NCBI RefSeq assembly: GCF_005239225.2
Contig: NC_133288.1
Location: 10,608,169 to 10,672,168, forward strand
DNA: 64,000 bases
Source of the DNA: Populus alba
Taxonomy: Eukaryota; Streptophyta; Magnoliopsida; Malpighiales; Salicaceae
Direction of reading: 5' to 3'
In this document: positions 53,467-64,000 of the stretch, piece after piece
Numbering within the stretch: the stretch's first letter is position 1
How the letters are laid out: each line of letters opens with the position of its first letter
Translations under genes and position numbers: made by a program
Notes under the pieces: model-generated
The model's database searches: none
What the model saw: the letters and a program-made list of their open reading frames with translations, nothing else
What the model was told of the DNA's origin: nothing

Positions 53467-54454
53467 CTTTTAAAGTTTAATCCATTGAACTTTCCAGGTT
53501 TCTAATCATGCACCACAAAAGATGATAATGGAATCCTCACTATGAAAATAGCACTTGTTGTAACAATATTGTTTGGTACAACTAAATTTTGAGTTGGAGG
53601 AGTAAAAGACATGAAAGTAATGTATATGAATAAATATTTTGGTTCCGTGATAAGCAAGTAATATAAAATTATTCTTTTTATTTACTTTCTCTTTCATTTT
53701 TTCTTTCCACCCTCTTTTACTGTTCACACTTGCTATATTTATACTAACATCAAAGGGACTTGTCCTTTTTTCTTTTCTAGGTTTCCACAACCTTCATTTA
53801 TATTCTTATATTTATCTACTCATTTATTTTATTTTATTTTCTATTTTTGAATTGTTTGAAGGTGTTGTTTCTAAAATTCAAATTCATCCACAACCTTTCC
53901 ACAACTGAAACAATTATCTCATTTTCTTCTAAATGATTTCTTTTTTTTTCTTTTGTGATTTATATTGTTTTAGAAGTTTGTTATCATGATAATGACAATG
54001 AAATATGTTGTTACTTGTTTTTTGAACCCCACGTGTTAGAGACGGTGTATACCTCTTTCAAACCAAGTGTAGGAGTGTAGCTCATGTTTGCTGGAAAATT
54101 GACAAAAGCGGAGAAAAAAGAAATGTTTTTCGAATGCTATTTGAGCTGTTTTCTACTCTCCTTATCCTCCTCATTTGCTACCGAAATCATCAAGTTTCCT
54201 AGACTGATTAGGAGTCTTCATAATGCTAAATTCATTCCTTTTTGTATTTGGTTTTTAAGGTTGGATAAATCCCTCATAATTTGCACACAAAAAAATTTAT
54301 TCTGCTGCTATCGTGATTTTTTGTTCTAACTTAGGCTCTGATTCTGAAATTGGTTTCTTATGATATTTGACCATCTTAGCTATATTCTGTCACTCATGAC
54401 ATATTTAAAAATTGACCTACACCTTTATTGGGTCCTAGAGATCACTATTCTTAG
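53467..54454. other. Intergenic, no gene
   Basis: Short open frames at 53,506-53,790 (minus) and 54,084-54,329 (plus) have no recognisable family and look like chance. Confidence 0.4.
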
Positions 54455-55040
54455 GGCAGACTCTTAGTCAAACTTGGATGTTCGGCATTGTCAGATCAAG
54501 AACCTTTTTGACCAACTAGATTACTGCCAAATTTTGTTCTTTAAAATGATTCTATCTCACTTCGACTACTTCATCAAAGTTGTAGTCCTGGACGCGTAGA
54601 TAATTTAGGCTTTTGAATCGCTTGATTTTGATATCAAAAGCTTAAGATAGTCCCATTTGAATATCTAACAAGAAAGTAGAGAATTCTATTGCGAGAAGTA
54701 TCTTGACCCGAGTTTTGCACTAAAAACTCTGTTTTTGTCACAAATTTTATTGATTTGTTCTTAGGTCACACTCTCAATCATATCAGGATTCTCGGCATTG
54801 TCAGTTTCTAAATTAGATCAGGAGACCTTTTTTGATCAACCAGATTACTGTCAGATTCTGTTCGCTAAAACGATTTTATCTTACTTCGACTCCTTCATCA
54901 AAGTTGTAGTCCTGGATGCGTAGAAAAATTTGGGCTTTTGAATTGCTTGATTTTGACATCAAAAGCTCAAGATATTCCCGTTTGAATATCTAGTGTGAAA
55001 GCAAAGATTCCTGCCACGAGAAGGATTTGTTTTTTTGCTT
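54455..55040. repeat. Tandem duplication, period about 324 bp (LTR-like)
   Basis: The order TCGGCATTGTCAG, GACC..TTTTTGA.CAACTAGATTACTG, then CTTCATCAAAGTTGTAGTCC, CTTGATTTTGA.ATCAAAAGCT and CCC.TTTGAATATCTA occurs twice. The CTTCATCAAAG phrase is at 54,569 and 54,893. Probably part of a retrotransposon LTR whose sequence continues to about 55,260. Confidence 0.65.
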
Positions 55041-57209
55041 GAGTTTGCAAGGACACAATTACAAGATGCTTAAAGTTTGAAGACCAATATGAGGCCAATT
55101 TGAAGCCCTTTTTTTAGACCAAGGACCAAATGGAAAAGGTTCTAAAATAAGGAAGATGATTGAAGATAAAAATTAGAAGAAAATTTGCTGAAGGAAGAAA
55201 TTGAAGAAACCATGTTTTTACCTGCACAACTAGCCCGTTTTTTTTCTTTCCTTTTCATCTATAATTTTTTGTTTGGTTTCCATGTTTCTCTCCTTGAATG
55301 GAGAGCTACAGACCATATTTTTATTGCCTCATTTCAAAAAGAGTAGCTGGCTCTATAGAAGGAAAGAAAGGAGCCGCACCATCCTCTAAAAGCTTTATTT
55401 AAAAAAAAAAAGTTTAAAGCAGTAGCTGTGGCGATGAAATAGAGTTACAAATCACAAGAGGTGGCAAGCAGAAAATAAAAACGCAGAGCATCAATAGAGA
55501 ATTCAACCCTGACAATCATCAAAGTGAAATGACTGCTAGTTTAACGACAAGCCTGAGTTTAATAGGATAATATTCTGTTAGTGACTATGGTTTAAAATAT
55601 ATTTTTTTAAAAATATATTAAAATTATATTTTTTTATTTTAAAATCAACATATCAAAACAATTTAAAAACAAAAAAAAATTAAAATTTTAAAAAACATTA
55701 TTTGCATCATATTTTCAAATAGATTCCAGCTAGCCATCAAAAGCATAGCCTAATGTATCCGGACGAGATTAAATTTGTGTAAATACAAATATAGTAAAAA
55801 TGAGATTCAATTAACTAAATTATACATACAGGAGGTCAAAAGTAAGAAATTGAGGATAACATAATGGTGAAAATACAAATGTAGCAATAAAATAAAATAA
55901 AAAGATAAAAAGTTCAATATTAGTCACTCTCTCAGGTATTAAATACAGACAATAACCAAAGCCGTCGACTTTGTTAAATTAATTTGAAAAGTCCTGCTAT
56001 CCGTCATGTTGAATGTTTTCATTCTTCCATTAATGATGATATATTAGTTTGTTTCTTGATCTTATCATGGGCCTGAAAATATAAAGGCTACTATGTTAAT
56101 ATATTTTAAAAAAATATATTGATTTTTATATAAAATAAATTAAAAAATAATTTTTAATGTTTGGCTATACCTTGAAAAATAGGCTAGTAAATCACTTATT
56201 AATATTTCCATTTACAAGAAAAAAAATATATATATATATATATATATATATAATGGTGAGAAAAATTATTATGCCATAGTTTCTTTTACAAAATATAACT
56301 AAAGATATAATATAAATAATTTAAATATAAAATTATAGACACAACCATTTTTTGGTGTTTCAAGAATAATGAAAATAAATTTTTTTTTTCTATGCAATCC
56401 TAATTTTATAACACAATTTATACGATTTAAAATGAATAATTATTATATAATATAACATGTTTTGTATTCAAATGTATTTTCTATAATATTATATAAATTA
56501 AAGTAGTATATGCATTAATATAATATATTAAATTACTATACTTTATATTGTATATTAATATATAGTAATATATTATTTCTTATATAAATATATCAGTAAT
56601 TTATTATTTTCTAATAATATTATATTTCAAAAAATTTATTAATATTAATATTATTATTATTATATAAAATAATAATGAATTATTGTACCATTTTAGTTTT
56701 TTTGATCCTTCATGGAAAAGTTTTTTCAATATTTATATTGGAAAACACTTTTACCATCTAAAATTTATTTAATTTTATTTGAAAAGTGAATTTCGTTGAC
56801 CACTTTTCTATAATATAGCAAAATATAAAAAGTTAGAAAAAGTGCTTTTCAAAAAAAGAATTTCAAAACACAGATATGAACATTTTAATTTCCTATGTAA
56901 TATTTCCACATATTTCTTTTGGCACAATAAAATAATTCAGATACATCAACAAATTAACATCTTATCTTCCATGAAATTTTTTGCTTCTTTAGTAAGGACT
57001 ATATTATTGACTCACGTTGCACTGTGGATCAAATCAATTGTTTAACATAAAAAATTTTCAAGCATTGCTAATGTGTTTTTTTTTTACAAAAAAATTAATT
57101 ATGAACTTAAAATATGATTCATATTTGACAAAATATTTTTTTAAAATGTTGATATTGTTATATATTGGTTGACATTGTTTTTTTAAATATTAAAATAATG
57201 ACATATTGA
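55041..57209. other. AT-rich intergenic DNA with a dispersed repeat
   Basis: 55,590-55,720 is the A/T-rich dispersed repeat also seen at 41,715-41,930. A TA run is at 56,226-56,253. 56,100-56,700 is almost pure A/T. No gene. Confidence 0.4.
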
Positions 57210-58105
57210 ATTGACCTGTGTTAGCCTATAAAATATGTGATCCTATTCCTGAGACAGCGATAACCCTATGAGAATAAAATAAAAATAAATTATGAAAGTC
57301 AATTCTTAATCAACTTAATGTTAAACGATGAAATAAAAAAGATATTAATTTCTTTTAAGAAAATAAAAAAACTACCTAAGTCAACCGTGATTAACCTACC
57401 AAACTTGCAACTCTTGGGTCATGAGATTGAATAACCTCTTAGAAACCAAATAAATTTTATTTTATGAAATTCAACTTTCAACCAACTCAATGTTAAAGGA
57501 TTAAATAAAAAAAATCAATTGATAAAAAGAAAAAAAAATCAATTCATGTCAACTCGAGCTAACATATTTAACCCATGGCCTGGACCATTAAACTGAGATA
57601 AATTCATAAAAATTAAATAAAAAAATTACAAAGCCTCATTTCCAACATATTTAATGTTAAAGGTTGAAATCAAGAAAACAAATACTAAATCCATGAGACA
57701 TTGTAACTCCATAAAAAGAAATATTTTTTTTAAAAAAAAAAAAAACTCAATACACAAACAACTTAATATGGAAGGATATGAAATTGAAAAAAAAAACTAA
57801 ATAAAAATAAATAAAATTAAGTTGTTGAAGGGTGAAATTGAAAAGAAATCAATTAAAAAGGACTAAAAAATAAACATAGTTAACTTAGGTCAACTTTCCA
57901 AACTTGCAATTCAAGTTATAAGATCAGGATAATTCCATAAAAAACAATTATGATGTCCTACTTTTAATTTGCTCAATGGTTAAGAATAAAATTAAAAAAA
58001 CTTAATTAGAAAAAAACAACCCAAAAAAACGATTTGAGTTAACTCAACATGTATAATGTTGATGCCCCGTGACCTAGGTCATAAAATCTGGATTAATTCA
58101 CACAC

Positions 58106-58175
<70 letters not shown>
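57210..58175 (-). repeat. T-rich repeat family, reverse orientation, with a long TA microsatellite
   Basis: At least four diverged copies of the framework 'gttaacctac.aaacttgcaactc..gggtcatgagat' lie at about 57,380, 57,550, 57,890 and 58,030, on the strand opposite to the 40-41 kb array. A TA repeat fills 58,108-58,175 (68 bases), the longest in the window. Confidence 0.6.
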
Positions 58176-58178
<3 letters not shown>

Positions 58179-59109
58179 TCCATGTATAATGTTAAAGGTT
58201 GAAAGTAAGAAAAGAGAAAACTAAATATATAATATTGGTAAATAACTCTACATAAAAAAATTGAAAAAAATTACAAAAGTGAAAGATAAGATAAAAAAAA
58301 AAAAAAACTAAATAAAAAAAAATACAAAATACTATTCAAATAAAAAATATCTTGTGAATGTGGTTAGATTGATATAACTATATGCTTTAGTTTTTTTTTT
58401 TCTTGTTAATTTTTAAAATAAATTAAGCAAAATTTCATAGATCTCATAACTAATTAAACGAAAGTAACTTCTTCAAATCTCAAGGACAATGAATTACTTT
58501 CCATGAGAGTTGTAGGTTTTCCTTTCATTTACCCATATTAATCTGACTGTACTATATGATTCCAACTCAGCGGAGGGTTCTAACATAAAACTTATTTAAT
58601 TCTAATAGGGTAATATAACAGATTGAGAGATCTTTTCTTTTGCTGTTTTTTGATAAAGAAATTTAAAACATCTTTAAAATATATGGTAAGTTATATTTAA
58701 AATACAATACCATACATGAAATTTATTTTTTAATTTTGTTTTGACTTGGCATTGTGAATATTTTTTATAGTAGGTACCCTAGTTCTTATTCTTTGAATAA
58801 TTTTAATAGCGTGTTTTTTATATTGATTCGGTGCATTTAAATAAAATTAATTAATTTTCTAAGAAAATGAGTCCATAATTTGAATTTAAAAAGTTAAGGA
58901 AGCATATCATCTTAATCATAGACTAAAATTCTTTAACGTGACATTATCAATATTGAGTTAAGGGCTACAAAACTAGATATCACGCTTATATGGAAATTCA
59001 CACAAAAATCATAATAATATACCTAAGAGGAAACAAAACTAAACCTTATATAATATTTTATTGTCCATGGAAGTCATGTTTCACTGAATTTTAAAGTGCA
59101 ATACAAGCC
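58176..59109. other. AT-rich intergenic DNA, no gene
   Basis: Nothing recognised. Confidence 0.4.
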
Positions 59110-59127
59110 ATCTATTTTGAAAGATTT

Positions 59128-59324
59128 TTTTTTTTGTTTTATAAATGTAGGTGTCTAGACCAATTTGCATGTATATCGACTAATTCTACAGGCTTTAAAG
59201 TTAACGACTATGTAAGCTTTCAGTGACTATAATATTAGCAATTACAGAGTTTGAACTTGAGATCATAGAAAAAACAAACTTCTTAATTTCAAGCTCTTAC
59301 TACTTAACCACCTACTAGAAAATT
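59128..59324 (-). mobile_element. tRNA-derived SINE with 18-bp TSD, reverse strand
   Basis: atctattttgaaagattt occurs exactly at 59,110-59,127 and 59,325-59,342. On the minus strand the element starts at 59,324, has TTCTAGTAGGTGGTTAAG (box A), AGTTCAAACTCTG (box B) and ends in an A run (poly-T on the plus strand). Same family as 37,688-37,878. Confidence 0.92.
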
Positions 59325-59342
59325 ATCTATTTTGAAAGATTT

Positions 59343-61379
59343 ATTCACATGGATCATGGTTCTATATTTAAAATCTATTTCACAAGGTGGAGAAAGTTTG
59401 GCTGTGATTTTAAATCAATGGGCAATAATTAACAAAAGTGGGTTTAAATGTTAGCATCTACATATGCAATCTTCTGCACGCGAAAGTGCATAGGAATGCT
59501 GATTTTGAGCACATAAATCTTCCTGCAAATGAAATCAAGGTGTCTTTTTTAGAGATTGAGCCATGGAAGAGGTAAGAAGATCGATCTGTATGTTCTTGCT
59601 ATCGAAAAACAAAAGGTCTTCTTCATGCAGGTGTCAAGTCTCTGAAACCAAAATGCTAGAATCATATAATATAAAAATAAATAGAAAGCCGAAAGGGATT
59701 AGAAAAGGACCTTCAAGTGTGAAACCATGTGACATATACAATTTGCGTTTTCGTTATACAGCTGCCATCAACATCACCACTTATGAGCACCACCGACACC
59801 ATCTTCGCACCACCATAACAGTGACGTTAAGATTTTTTTCTTTTTCAGGTTTACACCTACACTGTTTTTTGTTCATCATATGTTTTCTTTCCCTTCACAA
59901 AATTATTTCCAATCATAGTTTGCTCAACTGGCTGCAACTCGAAAAATTATTATCATGAGCATGTATGTTAATATGTTTTACGTTAATGAGCATATATTAA
60001 AGAACAAATTTAAAGTGAAATCAACTCTCATTTAAGTTAAAATTATATTGAAAATTATTCTTCAATAAAAATATTTTAACACTGAACATTAATTTGCTTA
60101 AAATAAATAAAAAATTAGTTTTTAAAAACTCATATTTATCATGTTTTGTAAACCCTACCCTCTATCTTACGTCAAAAAAATACAAGATTTTTACAAGAAA
60201 ATCTTGTAACTTGTATGGTTAAAAATTAAAAATCTAAAATGAGATTCATGAAGAATCAAAGCTTTTAGATAAAAGAGATTCTAGTATAAATGAGCTTCGA
60301 GCTTAAGTCACACAAGCTCGGCTTGGCACAGCACAAGTCTAGGCCACAATTTGTTTTTTCAATAAACAACTTGAACAATAACTCTTTTTTTTCAAAATAA
60401 TTTGTTTTCAAAGGAAACATATTATTTAGGACAAAAAAAACTATAATTTTTTTTTCTAACTCAAGAATAAACAGTCTAAACAATAATCTTATTTTTTCTT
60501 AGCAGTTTATTTTAAAAGACAAAAAAACTATAACTTTTTCTTATAAGTAATTAAGGCATAACAACAAAATTAATTCAAGTAATTATGATGACTTAATTTT
60601 GCATCTATTTTGGTTTTAAAATTAGCAAGGGTGCTAAAAAAATTGCCTCATCTACAATCTTTTTTTTGTTATTCGGCAATTGAACTTGTTAAAGTCATAT
60701 AATATAAATATTACAAATGCTAGTAGGTTAAAAAATTTTAAAAATAAATATTAGAAATCGGGTAACAAGTCAAGATTTTTGAAGCCTAGTGAACCTAACT
60801 CATAAACCCTATACAACCCATTACCAATGTAGCCCTGTATTCTAGAAATTCCTTTATATAAATACTCGTTTTCTTCTCTTTATTAAGTTTATATAACCTA
60901 CTAATAGTGTAACTAACCCTGTATTCTAGAAATTCCTTTATATAAGTACTTTCTTTCTTTCGCTTTATTAAGTTTTTTCTAGTTTGATTGTTTCTTCTTT
61001 GAGAAATTTCTTACATGATAATATTTACTCATCTTTTTAGTTATTTTTATTCTATTTTTTTCATAGAGAAAGGACTTGGTGATACGTTGGGTGACATATC
61101 CTTTCAATTATCCTGTTGCTAATTAAGCAAATTGTTTCTCTATGGATGCAAGATTATGAGTTTGTTTTGGAAGTGATTTTTCATGGGATCCACCATGCAT
61201 TTCAGGGAAAAAAACAGCTTTCACACGAACACATGCTCTTCCATTATGAGGAATTATACTGTTTTAAGTGGGATGTATATATTTTATTTGAATCCAACAT
61301 TATATAATTTTAAGGTTTGTAGTTTCTTATTTATTTGTTTAAATTTTGTTAATTCACGCAACATTTTTTTAGTTTGATT
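59343..61379. other. Intergenic, no supported gene
   Basis: The longest open frame, 131 codons from 59,563 (+), opens with a plausible ATG but is basic and His/Phe-rich with no known motif; I leave it uncalled. 60,830-60,975 has a duplicated phrase 'ccctgtattctagaaattcctttatata' in part (about 60,832 and 60,917). Confidence 0.4.
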
Positions 61380-61844
61380 ATTGGTTTTGGATTTATTCAA
61401 TAAAGTCTGTAATTACCCATCAAACTTTAATATTTATACAATTAAACCCTTGATTTGACTAAATTAAATTTGAAAAATTACAATTCAACCCCTAGACTTT
61501 AATTTCTTTCAATTAAAGCCTAAATTGACTTTAAAAAGAAATTTTTCTTTCAATTGAGCCCTTAATAAATTCAAATAAACCTTGAAAAATTATATTTGAG
61601 TCCTTAAATATTCAATTTTGAGTTTCACAAAATAATTTTTCTGTGCTAATAGAGCCTTCATCAGTCTAAAATACACTATCAAATTTTTTAATCTTATATA
61701 TTTGATCTTCCTCAATCAGTCTTAAGCAATTTCCTAAGCGTTCTATTATACTCTTCTCATTGATATTTTTTATTTTTATTTTCTTCCAACATTTTTCAAT
61801 TTTTTTGTACTTTTTCTTTTCCCTTCTTTTTTTTTTTCTGATTT
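61380..61844. repeat. Dispersed repeat shared with 28,735-29,230
   Basis: A direct-orientation match over about 430 bases: 'ttaccCATCAAACTT.AAT' then 'CAATTAA.CC..TGATTTGAC', 'GA.TTTAATTTCTTTC' and onwards, ending near a '(g)g.a.cCCAAACAT' phrase. Probably a gypsy LTR U3 segment. Non-coding. Confidence 0.6.
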
Positions 61845-62546
61845 TTGTTTAAGTGGGGTCCCAAACATGTGTTTTTTGAATTCCACTCAATTTTTTATGT
61901 TAAGGATCTCATAACAAAGAAACTGATTCTTTCTAGTAAGAGTAAATCTAGTCTTTATGTTCTATTTGAGTCTTTCGTAATATTTATGCCTCAAGCTTTT
62001 TGGTTTGCTATTGTGTGTACCTCTATTGATACTTGACATCATCGCCTAGTTTTTCCTAGTTTATGTGTTTTGATTTCTTAGCATTAAATGAAAAGATTGT
62101 TTGTAACTCTCAATGTTTTAATTTTCAGTTTCAAGCTTGTTCATTAAGAATATCATTAAGACCTACAAGTTCCAAAACCTCATCTCCTCTTGAATTAATT
62201 TTTAGTGATGTTTGGGGATCTGCTCTCATGATTGCTTCTAATGGTTATTGTTATTTTGTTATTTTTAAGGATGTGTATATGAAATATATATGGTTTTTTT
62301 CTCTTGTTGCCAAATCTAATGTCTTCACTGTTTTTCACCAATTCCAAGTTTTATTTGAAAAGTAATTCTCTAGCAAAATTAAATTTGTCCAAACATACTA
62401 GGGTAGTGAATATAAAAATTTAAATAACTTTTTCGAACAATTAGTATTCATTATCGTTTCATTTGTCAACATACTCATGAACAAAATGGCATAATTGAAC
62501 GTTGACATAGACATATTGTTGAAACTAATTCTTACTCTTCTCGGTC
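61845..62546 (+). pseudogene. Ty1/copia pol fragment (GAG-pre-integrase and integrase core)
   Basis: The first frame at 61,845-62,036 gives VFFEFHSIFYVKDLITKKLI and SKSKSSLYVLFES, then a stop. A shifted frame from 62,063 (LNEKIVCNSQ, FQACSLRISLRPTS) leads into the integrase core: SSPLELIFSDVWGSALMIAS, YCYFVIFKDVYMKYIWFF, VFTVFHQFQVLFEK, stop at 62,363. It then continues with SSKIKFVQTY-like and MNKMA/LNVD text to about 62,546 (the HTHEQNGTVER region of relatives). The invariant first integrase Asp (FSDVWG) is kept. Reverse transcriptase is missing; at 62,549 a different sequence begins. It is a different copia group from the reverse-strand element at 31-36 kb. Confidence 0.85.
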
Positions 62547-62548
62547 AA

Positions 62549-62835
62549 TGTAAAGCACCCCTAAAATTTTAAGGATTGATGTCAATTGTTTTAAAATTAT
62601 TAAAAATTAAATTAAAACTTAAAAAATTAGGATAATTAAAGGAAATCAAAAGGATAAATTTAGGACAACACATAGTAAAGATAACCTTTTGTAAGGAAAG
62701 ATGTTGTAAGGTGATGTCATTCATCCCTAAGCATAAGTAACCTCCTTACTTTAATATTGGCCATTTATCCCACTTCCCTCCACATTTAATCAAGTGGTCC
62801 TGCTAGAGACATGAACAGTCATAGATAATTATGTG
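62549..62835. repeat. LTR-like sequence interrupting the copia fragment
   Basis: Starts TGTAAAGCACCCC, exactly where copia similarity ends, a plausible LTR 5' end. No opposite end was found; plastid-like DNA follows. Confidence 0.3.
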
Positions 62836-62867
62836 ATGATATCCTTCCGACGAGATAAGAGAATTTC

Positions 62868-63190
62868 TGCTCTTATTTATTATTTTAGATCGTATAGAGT
62901 TGACGAATGAAGCGGATTCATTAAAAATTCACAGACGAAAAAATGGAAAAAAAAAAAAAGCATTCATTCCCCTTCTATATCTTACATCTATAGTATTTTT
63001 GCCCTGGTGGGTCTCTTTTTCATTTAATAAAAGTCTGGGATCTTGGATTATTAATTGGTGGAATACTAGTAAATCCGAAACTTTTTTAAATGATATTCAA
63101 GAAAAGAGTATTCTAGAAAAAATTATAGAATTTGAGGAACTCTTCCTGTTGGATGAAATGATAAAGGAATACCCCGAAAGATCAATGCAC
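62868..63190 (+). pseudogene. cemA: Nuclear copy of plastid cemA 5' part (NUPT)
   Basis: cemA encodes an inner-envelope protein of the chloroplast linked to inorganic carbon/proton uptake. Here the reading frame gives [55 protein letters not shown] and [10 protein letters not shown], which is the N-terminal 75 or so residues of CemA. The upstream leader (ATGAAGCGGATTCATTAAAA) is also plastid-like. The presumed ATG at 62,943 is out of frame because the following A run gives 14 bases (G plus 13 A) before GCATTC instead of 12. Similarity stops near 63,190, so two thirds of the gene is missing. Clearly a plastid-to-nucleus transfer, not a functional gene. Confidence 0.88.
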
Positions 63191-63649
63191 ATTTTAGCAT
63201 CCCTAGTTTTTTTTAATAACTATGTGATAGCTCTTCATTTTCCACTATATATATTTCTCCATACCAATTTCAAGAAGTCTTGATCGACATCACGATATTG
63301 TTTTCATATCAAAATATATTTTTGTTATTGTTTTCATGATATTGTTTCAATATATTTTTTTTCATATCAAAATAATAGCTTTGTTTTTTATCTTTATGTT
63401 TAATACGTTTGAAAAAAAACAAAAAAAAAAAAACAAAGACACCGTGCACTTTAACCATGGCTTATAATAGAATCATGAGGGGGCAAGGTTATTGTCTGGG
63501 TATTTCATTAGTTACTCGAACGTGGACGCAAGAAAACTAAAGAAGAGGACAGATTTGATTAGGTATCGTAAAATATCATGCATAAAGGCGTACATGTGCG
63601 TGTGTGTATAGGTGCAATGGTAGTTATATTAGAAATAAAAAGGAAGAGA
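63191..63649. other. Intergenic, no gene
   Basis: 63,290-63,390 has repeated 'gatattgttttcatatcaaaata' phrases. From about 63,430 poly(T/A) becomes rare and composition more genic. Confidence 0.4.
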
Positions 63650-63982
63650 CACGTGCGTGGAGCTGGGTTTGGCACGTGAGGGGCAGATGAGAAAATTATT
63701 AGATTTTTCAATGATGAGGAGGAAGAGGAAGTGGGGCTGTCAAGCGTGTGAGGGGAGGGTGGGATTCACGTGACTACGAACACAAAAGACAACAGATGGG
63801 ATACAAGGAGAAGGTTAGGCTGTCAAACATCAATCCTGTTTGCAGTTGTCAAAAAAAAAAAGGTGTTTCTTTCTTCTTTATTTTTTTCATCTTCCTATTT
63901 CAATTTGGTGTTAGCATACCAAAAGATCTCTTAAAGGCTTTGGGAGAAAGACCACAACCATTCCTTCTTTCTTTTATTTCCC
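63650..63982 (+). promoter_or_regulatory. Probable promoter and 5' leader with three G-boxes
   Basis: CACGTG at 63,650-63,655, 63,673-63,678 and 63,767-63,772, then a pyrimidine-rich stretch (63,865-63,980) like a plant 5' leader. No transposon sequence is seen in the last 500 bases. A downstream gene is likely but outside the window. Confidence 0.45.
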
Positions 63983-64000
63983 ATGGTTCTTCTTGCTTTC
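63983..64000 (+). CDS. Possible first codons of a gene running off the window
   Basis: CCATGGTTCTTCTTGCTTTC: an ATG in a good plant context opens MVLLAF, hydrophobic as in a signal or transit peptide. Only six codons are available, so this is a guess based on the promoter-like DNA before it. Confidence 0.2.

Noticed and set aside
59563..59958. 131-codon open frame
   Set aside because: No recognisable domain, odd composition, no promoter or splice context, and no paralogue visible in the window. Chance cannot be excluded.

Overview
The window is AT-rich plant nuclear DNA, most likely from Populus or another Salicaceae. The basis is the dense nested LTR retrotransposons, CACTA transposons with ACCGACGGA-type subterminal repeats, tRNA-derived SINEs with long target-site duplications (TSDs), long poly(T) blocks, TA microsatellites and a fragment of plastid DNA. 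I found no intact protein-coding gene that I can defend. Every recognisable coding region is part of a transposable element or a broken gene copy.

Layout. 1-17 kb is a pile of LTR-retrotransposon debris on both strands: a Ty3/gypsy gag, Athila-like LTRs with a decayed tRNA-Asp-type primer binding site, and a second gypsy LTR type whose primer-site region contains TGGCGACTCC. In it sit a full-length LOG-like (cytokinin-activating enzyme) pseudogene at 3.1-3.7 kb, a CACTA terminus ending at 8,434, and a tandemly duplicated glycine-rich gene at 9.5-10.5 kb whose second copy is split by a 289-bp solo LTR with a perfect 5-bp TSD. 18.9-28.4 kb is a complete but inactivated 9.4-kb CACTA (En/Spm-like) transposon inserted into a reverse-oriented gypsy LTR. 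It has a TNP2-type transposase gene, a Transposase_24 gene, an 81-bp internal minisatellite and rich subterminal repeats. 29.2-36.0 kb is a decayed reverse-strand Ty1/copia element of Sirevirus type, with a putative-plant-transposon-protein ORF downstream of pol.

36-45.5 kb and 49.6-61 kb are mostly non-coding AT-rich DNA. They hold a G-box cluster, SINEs, a LINE-like retroposon, a 4-unit T-rich tandem array and a copia gag scrap. 45.6-49.6 kb is a second CACTA element of the same family. It is a 4.0-kb derivative that lost the transposase core by a deletion at an 8-bp microhomology. 61.4-63.2 kb holds a copia integrase fragment and a nuclear copy of the plastid cemA gene. The last 0.5 kb looks like promoter DNA of a gene that begins at or beyond the window edge.

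How the parts relate. The two CACTA elements form an autonomous-type/deletion-derivative pair that can be compared base by base. Together the two copies show how each was disabled: nonsense changes of the CAA, CAG or CGA type, splice donors reading AT, microhomology deletion and minisatellite turnover. The rest of the window records successive nested insertions, several datable by exact TSDs. All family names rest on motifs read by eye; no database search was possible.
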